A DNA stretch of 64,000 nucleotides from Lysobacter_K koreensis. Its GTDB lineage: Bacteria; Pseudomonadota; Gammaproteobacteria; Xanthomonadales; Xanthomonadaceae. Made by a program: the position numbers and the translations under genes. Shown here in pieces: positions 1 through 8,693 of this stretch (positions within the stretch are counted from its first letter, which is position 1; each line of letters starts with the position of its first letter). The notes beneath the pieces are model-generated. The model did no database searches and was not told where the DNA came from. It saw only the letters and a list, made by a program, of their open reading frames with translations. The DNA lies in contig NZ_JBHTIH010000002.1 of the NCBI RefSeq assembly GCF_042677045.1, positions 806,001-870,000 of the forward strand, written 5' to 3'.

Positions 1-103
1 TGGCGTCGGCCGGCAGCACGAGGAAAGCCCAAGTGGCGCCCTTCGGACTCGCGGGCCGCAGCAGGGTCGCCTCGAAGCGGATGTTGGCAGTGGTCTTGGC
101 CAT
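1..103 (-). CDS. DUF1905 domain protein, N-terminal part (runs off the window)
   Basis: Reading leftwards from an ATG at 103 gives MAKTTANIRFEATLLRPASP and then a segment ending in WAFLVLPAD before the window edge. The FEATL...W.F..LP pattern is typical of the start of DUF1905 proteins, small beta-barrel proteins sometimes fused to YdeI-like domains. Only 34 residues are visible, so function and total length cannot be judged. It is divergent from the TonB receptor gene that follows. Confidence 0.6.
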   Translation of the reverse strand, partial: MAKTTANIRFEATLLRPASPKGATWAFLVLPADA

Positions 104-276
104 GGGCGGCAAGCTAACACCGGCCCGTTTCATCGTCATGCCCCGCCTTCGCAAGGGAGCCAATTTACCCGCGCCTGCACACCGGGACGTACGCCCCCCG
201 CCCGATACAATCGCCGCGCAAACATGCGGCTACAGCCGCGCTCACCGCCGACCGGTTGGTTTCAGGGAACACGCTC

Positions 277-2289
277 TTGCATCGACGCCACGTACTCCAC
301 CGCCGTTCGTTGGCGATCGCCACTTGTCTGCTCGCGCTCGCGATCATGCCCGCCGCCGCGCAGGAAGCGCACACCGACGAACACCAGGACGCACACGCAG
401 AGGAAGCCACCGACCTGGATGCCGTCGTCGTCGAGTCCACCCGCTCGCGGCGCCGCGTCTCCGACGAGCCGATCCGGGTCGAGGTCATCCAGCAGGAGGA
501 GATCGAGGAAAAGCTGCTGATGACGCCGGGCAACATCGCCATGCTGGTCGCCGAGACCGGCGGCGTGCGCGTGCAGGTGACCGCGCCGGCGCTGGGCGCG
601 GCGAACATCCGCATGCAGGGCATGCGCGGGCGCTACACCCAGTTGCTGGCCGATGGCCTGCCGCTGTACGGCGGTCAGGCCTCGTCGATCGGCCTGCTGC
701 AGATCCCGCCCACCGACCTGGGCCGGGTCGAAATCATCAAGGGCGCCTCGTCGGCGCTGTATGGCCCTTCCGCGCTGGGCGGCGTGATCAACCTGATCTC
801 GCGCAGGCCCAAGGACGCGCGCGAGACCGAACTGCTGCTCAACGCCACCAGCCGCGACGGCCAAGACCTCACCGCCTACACCGCGGCGCCGTTGACCGAC
901 AGCTGGAGCTACTCGCTGGTCGGCGGCTTCCACGACCAGCACCGCCAGGACCTCGACGACGACGGCTGGATCGACATGCCGGCGTTCGAGCGCAGGACCG
1001 TGCGCCCACGCCTGTTCTGGAGCTCGCCCGATGGCGCCAAGGCGTTGCTGACCTTGGGCGCGATGAGCGAAGACCGCGTGGGCGGCACGCTGCGCGGTCG
1101 GCTGCTGCCCGACGGCCAGCCGTTCGCGCTGACCCAGGACACCACGCGCGTCGATGCCGGCGCGGTGGTCGAGCTGCCACTCGGCGAAGTCGACACCCTG
1201 CACCTGCGCGCCTCGGCCATGACCACCGATCACCGCCACGGCTTCGGCGCGGTGATCGAGAACGACCAGCACGACACCGCGTTCGCCGAGGCGGCGTATG
1301 CCTCGGCATTCGGCGACACCACTTGGCTCGCGGGCGCGGCGCTGCAGTCCGACCGGTTCGGCTCGCGCACCTTTCCCGCGTTCGACTACCGCTACACGGT
1401 GCCCGGCCTGTTCGCGCAGGCCGAGCACGCCCTGCGCGACGACCTCACCCTCGCCGGCAGCGCGCGCTGGGACGACCACAGCTAGTACGGCGCGCACTTC
1501 AGTCCGCGGGTGTCGCTGCTCTACCGCCCGGGCCACTGGACGCTGCGCACATCGCTGGGCCGGGGTTTCTACGCGCCGACGCCGTTCGTGGAAGAAATCG
1601 AGGCCGCCGGTCTGTCGCGCCTCGAGCCGCTGGCCGCGCTGCAGGCAGAAATCGCGACCACCGGCTCGCTCGACGTCGGCTACGCGCGTGATGGACTGGA
1701 AGCCCATGTCACCGTGTTCGCCTCCGACATCGACCACGCCGTGCGCCTCGCGCCCGCACCGGCCGCGCCCGACGGCACCCCGCGCGTGCAACTGGTCAAT
1801 GCCGACGGCCCCACCCGCACGCGCGGCAGCGAGCTGCTGCTGCGCTACCGCTGGCAGGATGTCGTCGTCACCGGCAGCTACGTATTCACCGACGCCACCG
1901 AGCGCGACCCGGACGGCATCGGCCGCCGCCGCGTGCCCTTGACCCCGCGCCACACCGGCGGGCTGGTCGCGATGTGGGAACAGCACGGCCGCGGCCGGCT
2001 CGGCATCGAGGCCTACTACACCGGCCGCCAGTCGCTGGACGGCAATCCCTACCGCGACAGCGGCCGGTCCTACGTCGAACTGGGCGCGCTGGGCGAAATC
2101 AACCTCGGCAAGACCGCGCTCGGCGAAACCAGCCTGTTCCTCAACCTCGAGAACATCCTCGACGTCCGCCAGACCGACTACCACCGCATGACCCTGCCGC
2201 AACGCGCCCCCGACGGCCGCTGGACGGTGGACGCGTGGGCCCCGAGCGACGGCTTCGTGGTCAACGGCGGGGTGCGGGTCAGGTTCTAG
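277..2289 (+). pseudogene. TonB-dependent receptor interrupted by an in-frame TAG stop
   Basis: The frame encodes a signal peptide, a short His/acidic-rich stretch (HTDEHQDAHAEE), a plug domain with the usual pattern (GASSALYGPSALGGVINLI, around residues 160-180) and an outer-membrane beta-barrel ending in F. A single TAG at 1483-1485 cuts it. Reading resumes in the same frame with YGAHFSPRVSLLYRPG, the barrel sequence expected there, and runs to a normal stop at 2287-2289. Nothing else breaks the roughly 670-residue gene. The start is unclear: in-frame TTG codons lie at 256 and 277, and 277 has an AGGGA-like site about 9 nt upstream. The His-rich N-terminus hints at a metal or metallophore ligand, but that is weak. 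It may be a real recent nonsense mutation, a suppressed stop or an assembly error. The receptor would take up a substrate across the outer membrane using TonB-ExbBD energy. Confidence 0.85.
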
Positions 2290-2417
2290 CAACGGGACTT
2301 GATACCGGGAACTGCACTCCGGCCGTTATTCCGATGCGGTGGACCACACGCTTTTTGAACATCTGCCGCCGATCCCGGGCGCAGACTCGGGCAAGCCCGA
2401 TCGCGTCGGGGTGCGCC

Positions 2418-3029
2418 ATGAAATGGTCCGGATCCACAATCGATTGGCGGCTCGGCCTGCTCGGGGCCGGCGCCGTGGTGGCGTTGCTGGGGATGGAAAT
2501 CGCGACCGAGACCGATGGCATTTCGCCACTCGAACTTCTGCTGGAAGTGGCCGAGCTCGCGCTCACGATCGGCGCCGCGGTGGCGATAGCCCTGATGTTC
2601 GGGCGGTTGCGCACGCAGCACGAAGAACGCCTGACGCTGACGCGTGACCTGCATGCCTCCAAGCGCGATGGCGAACACTGGCGTGCCCAGGCGCAATCGC
2701 ACCTGGAGGGGCTGAGTGCGGCGATTCGCGAGCAATTCCGCCAGTGGCGGCTGTCCGAGGCCGAATCCGAGGTGTGCCTGCTGCTGATGAAGGGGCTGTC
2801 GCACCGCGAGATCGGCCTCATGCGCGGCACTTCGGAAGCGACCGTGCGCCAGCAGGCTCGCGCGGCGTACGAGAAGTCCGGCCTGAAAGGGCGTGCACCG
2901 CTGTGCGCGTATTTTCTGGAAGACCTGCTGCCGGCGCGCGATACGCCGGCGGTGCGACCCGGGCGCGGCAACGGCGCTGGCACCGGCAACGGCATGGCCG
3001 CTGCGATCCCGCCATCGCAACATGCCTGA
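2418..3029 (+). CDS. Membrane-anchored LuxR/GerE-type HTH regulator
   Basis: A 203-residue protein. Residues about 10-65 form two hydrophobic segments (RLGLLGAGAVVALLGMEIA, then LALTIGAAVAIALMFGRL), followed by a charged, probably coiled stretch. The C-terminal half carries a GerE/LuxR-type helix-turn-helix with LSEAESEVCLLLMKGLSHRE and a recognition-helix region EATVRQQARAAYEKSGLKGR. There is no autoinducer-binding or receiver domain, so it is a one-component regulator that appears to sense from the inner membrane. The frame is open upstream, but ATG 2418 is chosen because it begins just before the first membrane segment. It lies 128 nt after the broken TonB receptor and upstream of a secreted protein; either could be a target (inference). 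Confidence 0.8.
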   Translation: MKWSGSTIDWRLGLLGAGAVVALLGMEIATETDGISPLELLLEVAELALTIGAAVAIALMFGRLRTQHEERLTLTRDLHASKRDGEHWRAQAQSHLEGLSAAIREQFRQWRLSEAESEVCLLLMKGLSHREIGLMRGTSEATVRQQARAAYEKSGLKGRAPLCAYFLEDLLPARDTPAVRPGRGNGAGTGNGMAAAIPPSQHA

Positions 3030-3223
3030 CGAAATCCCTCGAACCCGGCGAATCCGGCCGGCGCCGTATCGCTCATCTGGCGGATGCCCGTATCGCACGT
3101 GGCCCTGTGACGCGATTGCACGCGCGTGGCCGCCGATGGCACATCCGGTGGATTCAAATTCCCGCCATTGCGCTCCCCAATGCCGTCGGGCGCACCGCCC
3201 GGCCATGGCTCAAGGAGAACGAA

Positions 3224-3907
3224 ATGATCCGTTATCTTCAATTGGCGTTATGCGCGGGCCTCGGGCTGGCGTCCATGCCGCTGCTGGCGGCACCAAAATG
3301 GCACTGCGGCGAATTCTCGGAGCTCGACATGCGGCTCGAGCAGAATGCGACCGACGGCGACTCGGAAGTCGTGCTGTTCGCCAAGGGCCAGGACGAGGGA
3401 TTGCGAAACCTCGTCGTGCTGGCGCCGAACCGGCGCGAGGTCATCGCTAACATCCTCGGCAATCGCAATGGCGTTGGGTTGCGCGAATTCGCGCTCGAAT
3501 CGGCCGAGCCCCCGGATCTTGGCGCGGTGCTGGCCTCGTTCCCGCAGGGATCGTACTTTTTCTTCGGCATCACGATGTCCGGCGACTGCCTGACCGGAAC
3601 GTCCTCGCTTTCGCACGCCGTCGCCGCCGCGACCACACTGTTGATGCCGGCCGAGGACGAGATCGTCCCGGTGGACCAGCTGCTCCTGAGTTGGACGCCG
3701 GTGGCGCAGGCGGAACGCTATATCGTCGAGTTGAACAATGAAGACACCGGCGCCGAGTCGGTGTTCGACGTCTTTCCGCCCACCACGAGCTTGGCGGTGC
3801 CCGCGCAGTTCCTGGTGCCCGGGTCCGAGTACCAGTTCGTGGTCGGCGTGAAAGCCGCCGACGGCAACGCGACGTTCGTGGAGACGACGTTCTTCACGGC
3901 GCCGTAA
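3224..3907 (+). CDS. Secreted protein with a C-terminal fibronectin-III-like segment
   Basis: A 227-residue protein with a clear signal peptide (MIRYLQLALCAGLGLASMPLLAA cleaved near ALLAA/PKW) and an excellent ribosome site, AAGGAGAA at 3212-3219. The N-terminal part has two Cys residues (WHCGEF and SGDCLTG) that could form a disulphide. The C-terminal 90 residues (LLLSWTPVAQAERYIVEL ... LVPGSEYQFVVGVKAADG) have the strand pattern of a fibronectin type III domain. Export to the periplasm or beyond is likely. I do not recognise the N-terminal domain and assign no function. Confidence 0.75.
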   Translation: MIRYLQLALCAGLGLASMPLLAAPKWHCGEFSELDMRLEQNATDGDSEVVLFAKGQDEGLRNLVVLAPNRREVIANILGNRNGVGLREFALESAEPPDLGAVLASFPQGSYFFFGITMSGDCLTGTSSLSHAVAAATTLLMPAEDEIVPVDQLLLSWTPVAQAERYIVELNNEDTGAESVFDVFPPTTSLAVPAQFLVPGSEYQFVVGVKAADGNATFVETTFFTAP

Positions 3908-4325
3908 AGCCTGCGGATTGCCATCGATGTCGATACGCCGCAGTCGTCGGCGTGGCGACATCGATGCTCGCGGTGACCGTGGCGGGCCTGGCGCCCGCCG
4001 CCGTGCCGAAGCAGAGGTCAGCACGCCAGCAAGCGCAGTCGCTGGCGCGATTACTGGCGAGCGGCCCTGGCAAGGGGGCCAGGCCGAACGAGCCGGAAAG
4101 GGGATCAACGGCATCCGGCTGTCGCCGTGCTCGCCCGACATCCCGGCCCGCACCAAAAGGGGGCCAGGGCACACCTCACCAACGCGGCTGCTTGCCGGGT
4201 GGAGCAATCGGGCGGCGGAGTACGATTTCGGCAGCGTCCTTGTCGATTTCCGTGCCGGTGACTCGTCGCTGGGGCAAGAGCACACGATCGACGGGCTTGA
4301 AACCCGGACCCCCAGGAGATTCGAC
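3908..4325. other. Gene-free stretch with a large stem-loop
   Basis: No credible gene was seen in these 418 nt. Just after the upstream stop there is an inverted repeat with arms CATCGATGTCG (3922-3932) and CGACATCGATG (3956-3966) and extra pairing inside. It has no T-run, so it is a structural hairpin rather than a clear intrinsic terminator. Several short GGCC-rich hairpins follow. Confidence 0.6.
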
Positions 4326-4814
4326 ATGAGCAAGACGGTCAGCAAGAACACGATTTGCCTCTGGTACGACGGCACCGCGCTCGATGCCGCGACGTTCTAC
4401 GCCCAGACCTTCCCCGACAGCACGCTGGGCACGGTGTATCGCGCACCGGGCGACTATCCGTCCGGCAAGCAGGGCGACGTGCTGACGGTCGATTTCACGG
4501 TGCTGGGCATTCCCTGCATCGGCCTGAATGGCGGGCCGGAGTTCAAGCACAGCGAGGCGTTCTCGTTCCAGGTGGCGACCGACGACCAGGCCGAGACCGA
4601 CCGCCTGTGGCATGCGATCGTCGGCAACGGCGGCCAGGAAAGCGAATGCGGCTGGTGCAAGGACCGGTGGGGCCTGTCCTGGCAGATCACGCCGCGGGCA
4701 CTGATCGCGGCGATCGCCGACCCGGATCCGGCAGCGGCCAAGCGCGCCTTCGACGCGATGATGACCATGCGCAAGATCGACATCGCCACGATCGAAGCGG
4801 CGCGGCGCGGCTGA
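4326..4814 (+). CDS. VOC family protein (PhnB-like, 3-demethylubiquinone methyltransferase-like fold)
   Basis: A 162-residue protein with the PhnB-type glyoxalase-like pattern: NTICLWYDGTALDAATFYAQ at the N-terminus, then LTVDFTVLGIPCIGLNGGP, and WCKDRWGLSWQITPRAL near the C-terminus. Members of this VOC subgroup are usually small dimeric proteins of unknown substrate. The start ATG follows an AGGAG-like site (CCCAGGAGATTCGAC). The frame is open far upstream, but that stretch lacks conserved features. It is followed by a DHFR-like gene on the same strand, 134 nt away. Confidence 0.85.
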   Translation: MSKTVSKNTICLWYDGTALDAATFYAQTFPDSTLGTVYRAPGDYPSGKQGDVLTVDFTVLGIPCIGLNGGPEFKHSEAFSFQVATDDQAETDRLWHAIVGNGGQESECGWCKDRWGLSWQITPRALIAAIADPDPAAAKRAFDAMMTMRKIDIATIEAARRG

Positions 4815-4845
4815 CGTTGTCGACGGCTGGATGGATCATTGGTCC

Positions 4846-4871
4846 GTGGGGCGGGCGCAAGCCCGCTCCAC
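4846..4871 (+). repeat. REP-like palindrome
   Basis: GTGGGGCGGGCGCAAGCCCG plus a short tail forms a hairpin close to the GTAGGGCGGGCTCAAGCCCG palindromes around the RAYT gene at 34.2 kb, with GTGG in place of GTAG. It lies 31 nt after the VOC stop codon. Confidence 0.6.
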
Positions 4872-4948
4872 CTCAGGCCGTCTAACCACCGCCGCCACCG
4901 CTTGTTGAACGAGAGCCGGACATACCGATCCGCACAGGAGCCCCCGAC

Positions 4949-5566
4949 ATGAGCCAGCTCATCATTGCCGCCATGATCAGTCTCGACGGCGTGGTGCAGG
5001 CACCCGGCGGCGCGGAGGAAGACAGCAGCGGCGGCTTCGCCCACGGTGGCTGGGTCGTGCCCTATGCCGACGAGACCGAAGTGATGGGCGGTGTGTTCAC
5101 CCATCCGTTCGAGCTGCTGCTCGGCCGCCGCACCTACGACATCTTCGCCGCGTACTGGCCGCACAAGACGGACGGTGGCGAGTACCAGGGCATCGCCGAC
5201 CTGTTCAACGGCGCCACCAAGCACGTTGCCACCCACCATCCCGACACGCTCGCGTGGCAGAACAGCCGCGCCCTGGGTCCGGACATCGCCGCCGCGGTGC
5301 GCGAGCTCAAGCGCGGCGACGGCCCCGACCTGGTGACCCAGGGCAGCAGCGAGCTGGTGCGCCAGCTGCTGGCCACCGACCTGGTCGACGAGCTGCGCCT
5401 GCTGGTCTACCCGGTCCTGCTCGGCCGCGGCAAGCGCCTGTTCGATGACCACACCCAGGCGTCGGGGTTCCGGCTCGAAACGTCGAACACCTCATCCAAG
5501 GGCGTGCTGGTCACGCGCTACATCCGCGACGGCGAGGTGCGGACCGGCTCGTTCGAGCCGGCCTGA
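4949..5566 (+). CDS. Dihydrofolate reductase-like (RibD C-terminal domain) family protein
   Basis: A 205-residue protein of the YyaP/RibD-C type: it begins MSQLIIAAMISLDGVVQAPG, then has LLLGRRTYDIFAAYWPH, a THHPDTLAWQNS strand-turn, and VTQGSSELVRQLL followed by DELRLLVYPVLLGRGKRLF. Relatives bind NADPH with a DHFR fold, and most have unknown physiological substrates. The start is ATG 4949 behind an AGGAG at 4936-4940. Confidence 0.85.
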   Translation: MSQLIIAAMISLDGVVQAPGGAEEDSSGGFAHGGWVVPYADETEVMGGVFTHPFELLLGRRTYDIFAAYWPHKTDGGEYQGIADLFNGATKHVATHHPDTLAWQNSRALGPDIAAAVRELKRGDGPDLVTQGSSELVRQLLATDLVDELRLLVYPVLLGRGKRLFDDHTQASGFRLETSNTSSKGVLVTRYIRDGEVRTGSFEPA

Positions 5567-5698
5567 GCAAAGCGCGAATCCGCGCAGCGCCGTCGCTGGC
5601 GATTTCCCGGTGACCGGTTCGTCGCATCCCGGAGCCGGTGTGCGACGGCAGGCCCTGCCCTACCATCCGTCGACCATCGCGACCGCAGGCATGCCCCG

Positions 5699-7132
5699 AT
5701 GAGTACCGAACCGACTTCCCTAACCGCCTCCGACGCCGCGCTGCCGCCGTCCTCGCTGTGGGCCGGGCTGCGCGATGCGGTCCGCGGCACCAACGCCGAC
5801 TACACCAAGATCCCGCTGCGCAAAGCGGTGTTCCTGCTGTCGGTGCCGATGGTGCTGGAGCTGGTGCTGGAGTCCACGTTCGCGGTGGTGGACATCTTCT
5901 TCGTCGCCAAGCTGGGCTCGTCCGCGGTGGCGACGGTGGGACTGACCGAGAGCTTCCTGTTTCTGCTGTACGCGGTGGGCATGGGCCTGGCGATGGCGGT
6001 GACCGCGGTGGTCGCGCGGCGCATCGGCGAGGGCAAGCGCGAACAGGCCGCGGTCACCGCGGTGCAGGCGATCTTCATCGCGCTGCTGGTGTCGCTGCCA
6101 TTCGCGGTGGCCGGCATCGTCTACGCCCAGGACCTGCTGCGGCTGATGGGCGCGGACGCCTGGAGCCTGGCGCACGGCTACCGCTACACGCAGTGGATGC
6201 TCGGCGCCAACGTGGTGATCCTGCTGCTGTTCGTGATCAACGCGATCTTCCGTGGCGCGGGCGACGCCGCCATCGCCATGCGCGTGTTGTGGCTCGCCAA
6301 TGGCCTGAACATCGTGCTGTGCCCGCTGCTGATCTTCGGCATCGGCCCGTTCCCGGCGCTGGGCATCGAAGGCGCGGCCATCGCCACCGTGATCGGCCGC
6401 GGCACCGGCGTGCTGTACCAGCTGTGGGTGCTGCTGCGCGGCGGCCAGCACATCCGCGTGGCGGCAACGCAACTGGCCTGGCACGGCGCGATCGCGTGGA
6501 ACATCGTGCGCACGTCGCTCGGCGGGGTCGGCCAGATGATCGTGGCGATGACCTCGTGGATCTTCCTGATGCGGATCCTGGCCGGCATCGGCAGCGAGGC
6601 CGTGGCTGCGGCGACGATCGCGATCCGGATCATGATGTTCACGCTGATGCCGGCCTGGGGCATGTCGAACGCCGCCGCGACGCTGGTCGGGCAGAACCTC
6701 GGCGCCAACGAACCCGGCCGCGCCGAGGCCGCGGTGTGGCGGATCGGCTGGTACAACATGGCCTACACCGTCGTGCTTTCGGTGTTGTTCTTCTTCTTCC
6801 ACGACCGCCTGGTCGCGATCTTCAGCGACGATCCGGCGGTGATCGCGATCGGCGGCGAATGGTTGCGGATCCTGTCGTACTCGTACTTTGTCTACGGCTG
6901 GTGGATGGTCGCGGTGCAGGCCTTCAACGGCGCCGGCGACACGGTCACGCCGACCCGGATCAACCTGGTGTTCTTCTGGCTGATCCAGATCCCGCTGTCG
7001 TACTGGCTGGCGATCGGGCTGGACTGGCAGCACTCGGGCGTGTTCTGGGGCGTGTTCGTGTCCGAGACCGCGGTCGGGCTGTTTACGTTGTGGCTGTTCT
7101 CGCGCGGGAAATGGAAGACGGTCAAGGTCTAG
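5699..7132 (+). CDS. MATE family multidrug/Na+ (or H+) antiporter
   Basis: A 477-residue protein with about twelve hydrophobic segments in two related halves. The N-half signature is VPMVLELVLESTFAVVDIFF; the second half begins around the WNIVRTSLGGVGQMIVAMTS segment. VGQNLGANEPGRAE is the characteristic MATE loop after the seventh or eighth helix. Family members export cationic drugs or metabolites in exchange for Na+ or H+ across the inner membrane. The length is normal. It is followed convergently by the DUF3228 gene on the other strand, and no regulator is adjacent. Confidence 0.92.
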   Translation: MSTEPTSLTASDAALPPSSLWAGLRDAVRGTNADYTKIPLRKAVFLLSVPMVLELVLESTFAVVDIFFVAKLGSSAVATVGLTESFLFLLYAVGMGLAMAVTAVVARRIGEGKREQAAVTAVQAIFIALLVSLPFAVAGIVYAQDLLRLMGADAWSLAHGYRYTQWMLGANVVILLLFVINAIFRGAGDAAIAMRVLWLANGLNIVLCPLLIFGIGPFPALGIEGAAIATVIGRGTGVLYQLWVLLRGGQHIRVAATQLAWHGAIAWNIVRTSLGGVGQMIVAMTSWIFLMRILAGIGSEAVAAATIAIRIMMFTLMPAWGMSNAAATLVGQNLGANEPGRAEAAVWRIGWYNMAYTVVLSVLFFFFHDRLVAIFSDDPAVIAIGGEWLRILSYSYFVYGWWMVAVQAFNGAGDTVTPTRINLVFFWLIQIPLSYWLAIGLDWQHSGVFWGVFVSETAVGLFTLWLFSRGKWKTVKV

Positions 7133-7182
7133 CCGCGACCCAGCGTACGGCGCCTGGCCGGGCGCGCTGGCATCGCTCCGCC

Positions 7183-7740
7183 CTAGCCCCGCCAGTTGGC
7201 GTGCGTGCGCCAGAACTCGACGCTGCGCGCATACGCCTGCCGGTCCAGCGGCACGCCGGAGCCGCCCTCGGCCACGCCCAGCGCGTTGCGCATCATCGTG
7301 ACCGGCGCCATCGGCGTCTCGACCGGCTCGGCGGTGTACATGCAGCCGACCACGCCCCAGTCGGCGTCGATCGCCGTGCCCTCCTTCGCCAATTGCTCGC
7401 GGCTGTAGAGGATGACGATCAGGTAGTCCGCCACCGGCGGCTGCAGACCCGCGAACCAGCGCACCAGCACCGGCAACTCGTCGCTGGTGCGCGCCTCGTA
7501 GTCCGAGCGCAGAAGATGGCGATTGTCGTTGCTGATCGGCACCGCCAGGCAGCGCGTCGAAGTCCAGTTGCGGTGCACGTGCAACTGGCAGAACGGCGCG
7601 TAGCCGGCGAGCACCAGCAGCGGCGGCACCTCGTTGAGGTGGCGCTCGAACTGCGCGGGCGTGCAGTCCTGGATGGTGTTGCGGCGCGGCTCGCGCGGAA
7701 ACAGGCGCGGGCGTGCGAACTCGGTAAGGACGATGGACAT
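7183..7740 (-). CDS. DUF3228 family protein
   Basis: A 185-residue soluble protein with the DUF3228 pattern: N-terminal CTPAQFERHLNEVPP, then TSDELPVLVRWFAGL, YLIVILYSREQL and VPLDRQAYARSVEFWRTHA. The function of the family is unknown. The start ATG 7740 is the first in frame. Its 5' end and the PPOX gene that diverges from it both have decayed second copies at 22.1 kb and 23.4 kb, so the pair was once duplicated. Confidence 0.85.
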   Translation of the reverse strand: MSIVLTEFARPRLFPREPRRNTIQDCTPAQFERHLNEVPPLLVLAGYAPFCQLHVHRNWTSTRCLAVPISNDNRHLLRSDYEARTSDELPVLVRWFAGLQPPVADYLIVILYSREQLAKEGTAIDADWGVVGCMYTAEPVETPMAPVTMMRNALGVAEGGSGVPLDRQAYARSVEFWRTHANWRG

Positions 7741-7928
7741 GCGGCGTGGCCAGGTCGGAACGCCATGCAGTATCGGCGATCATTCGGCCGGCCACCGCGC
7801 CCGGCCCTCGCGTGCACGGTGCAGAGCGGCTGAAGCAACCGCGTCCGCTCTGGCAGCCCCACGTCGTTGGCGTTGCGATCACGGCCGCGCCGGTACACCT
7901 GCAGCCCCACCCCACCATGGAGGCCGCG

Positions 7929-8411
7929 ATGGCCAAGACCGCCGAACTCGAAGCCAAGCTCTGGAAAGCGCTGGGCAAGGACCGCACCGTGATGCTCGGC
8001 GCCACGGGCGTCGAGCCGCGGCCGATGACCGCACTGGCCGAGGACGAGCGCGCGCCGCTGTGGTTCTTCACCGCCAGCGACACCGAACTGGCGCAGTCGC
8101 TGGACGGCAGCCGTGGCCATGCCGCCACCGCGACGTTCGCGGCCAAGGACCACGACCTGTTCGCCACCATCAGCGGCCACGTGGTGATCGACAACGACCG
8201 CGCCGTGATCGACCGGCTGTGGAACCCGTTCATCGCGGCCTGGTACGAGAAGGGCAAGGACGACCCCAAGCTGCGCCTGTTGCGCATGGACGCCGCGGAC
8301 GCGCACGTGTGGCTCAACGAGAGCAGCCTGCTCGCGGGCGTCAAGCTATTGCTGGGCGTGGACCCGAAGAAGAGCTACCAGGACAAGACCGGCGACGTGG
8401 ACCTGAGTTGA
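7929..8411 (+). CDS. Pyridoxamine 5'-phosphate oxidase-like (general stress protein 26-like) protein
   Basis: A 160-residue split-barrel flavin-binding type protein. It shows the features of the pyridoxamine-phosphate-oxidase-like general stress group: ELEAKLWKALGKDRTVMLG, APLWFFTASDTELAQ, HDLFATISGHVVIDNDRAVI, LWNPFIAAWYEKGKDDPKLR and a VKLLLGV C-terminus. Relatives bind FMN or F420-like cofactors; the reaction here is unknown. Two in-frame ATGs, 7917 and 7929, are possible; the second gives the usual MAK-type start. It is divergent from DUF3228. A start-less remnant of this gene lies at 23410-23685. Confidence 0.85.
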   Translation: MAKTAELEAKLWKALGKDRTVMLGATGVEPRPMTALAEDERAPLWFFTASDTELAQSLDGSRGHAATATFAAKDHDLFATISGHVVIDNDRAVIDRLWNPFIAAWYEKGKDDPKLRLLRMDAADAHVWLNESSLLAGVKLLLGVDPKKSYQDKTGDVDLS

Positions 8412-8448
8412 TCGGGGGCGCCGCGGATCGCCGGCGCGATCGGCGTTC

Positions 8449-8532
8449 GTAGGATGGGTTGAGCCGCAGGCGCTACCCATCGCCTCCTCCGGCAGGGCGA
8501 TGGTGGGTCCCGCCGTGCTCCACCCATCCTGC
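8449..8532 (+). repeat. GTAGGATGGGT-type inverted-pair repeat
   Basis: GTAGGATGGGTTGAGCCGCA opens the element. A reverse copy ending CCACCCATCCTGC closes it, forming an inverted pair of about 84 nt. Related copies are at 37002-37087 (well kept), 39620-39650 (half) and 19159-19230 (degenerate). It lies between the PPOX and serine-hydrolase genes, outside coding sequence. Confidence 0.8.
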
Positions 8533-8693
8533 GGTTGCGGCGGTCTCATGGCGGCGCGCTGCTGAAGAAAATTGGGCTACGCAATTTCCCAGGTCCTAGC
8601 GCGGGCGCGACTGGAGACAAGGTCGCCCATGCGCTTGGCGTAGGCGGGCCCTGCCTCCGGGCTACGCTGGCGCCGTCGAACCGGGAGATGACC

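Noticed and set aside
262..2292. 676-residue frame on the minus strand across the TonB receptor
   Set aside because: Repetitive Arg/Ala/Gly-rich sequence with no domain. It is a GC-driven shadow of the plus-strand receptor.
2418..3029. Acyl-homoserine lactone receptor
   Set aside because: The HTH is LuxR-like, but there is no autoinducer-binding domain and no luxI-type gene in the window.
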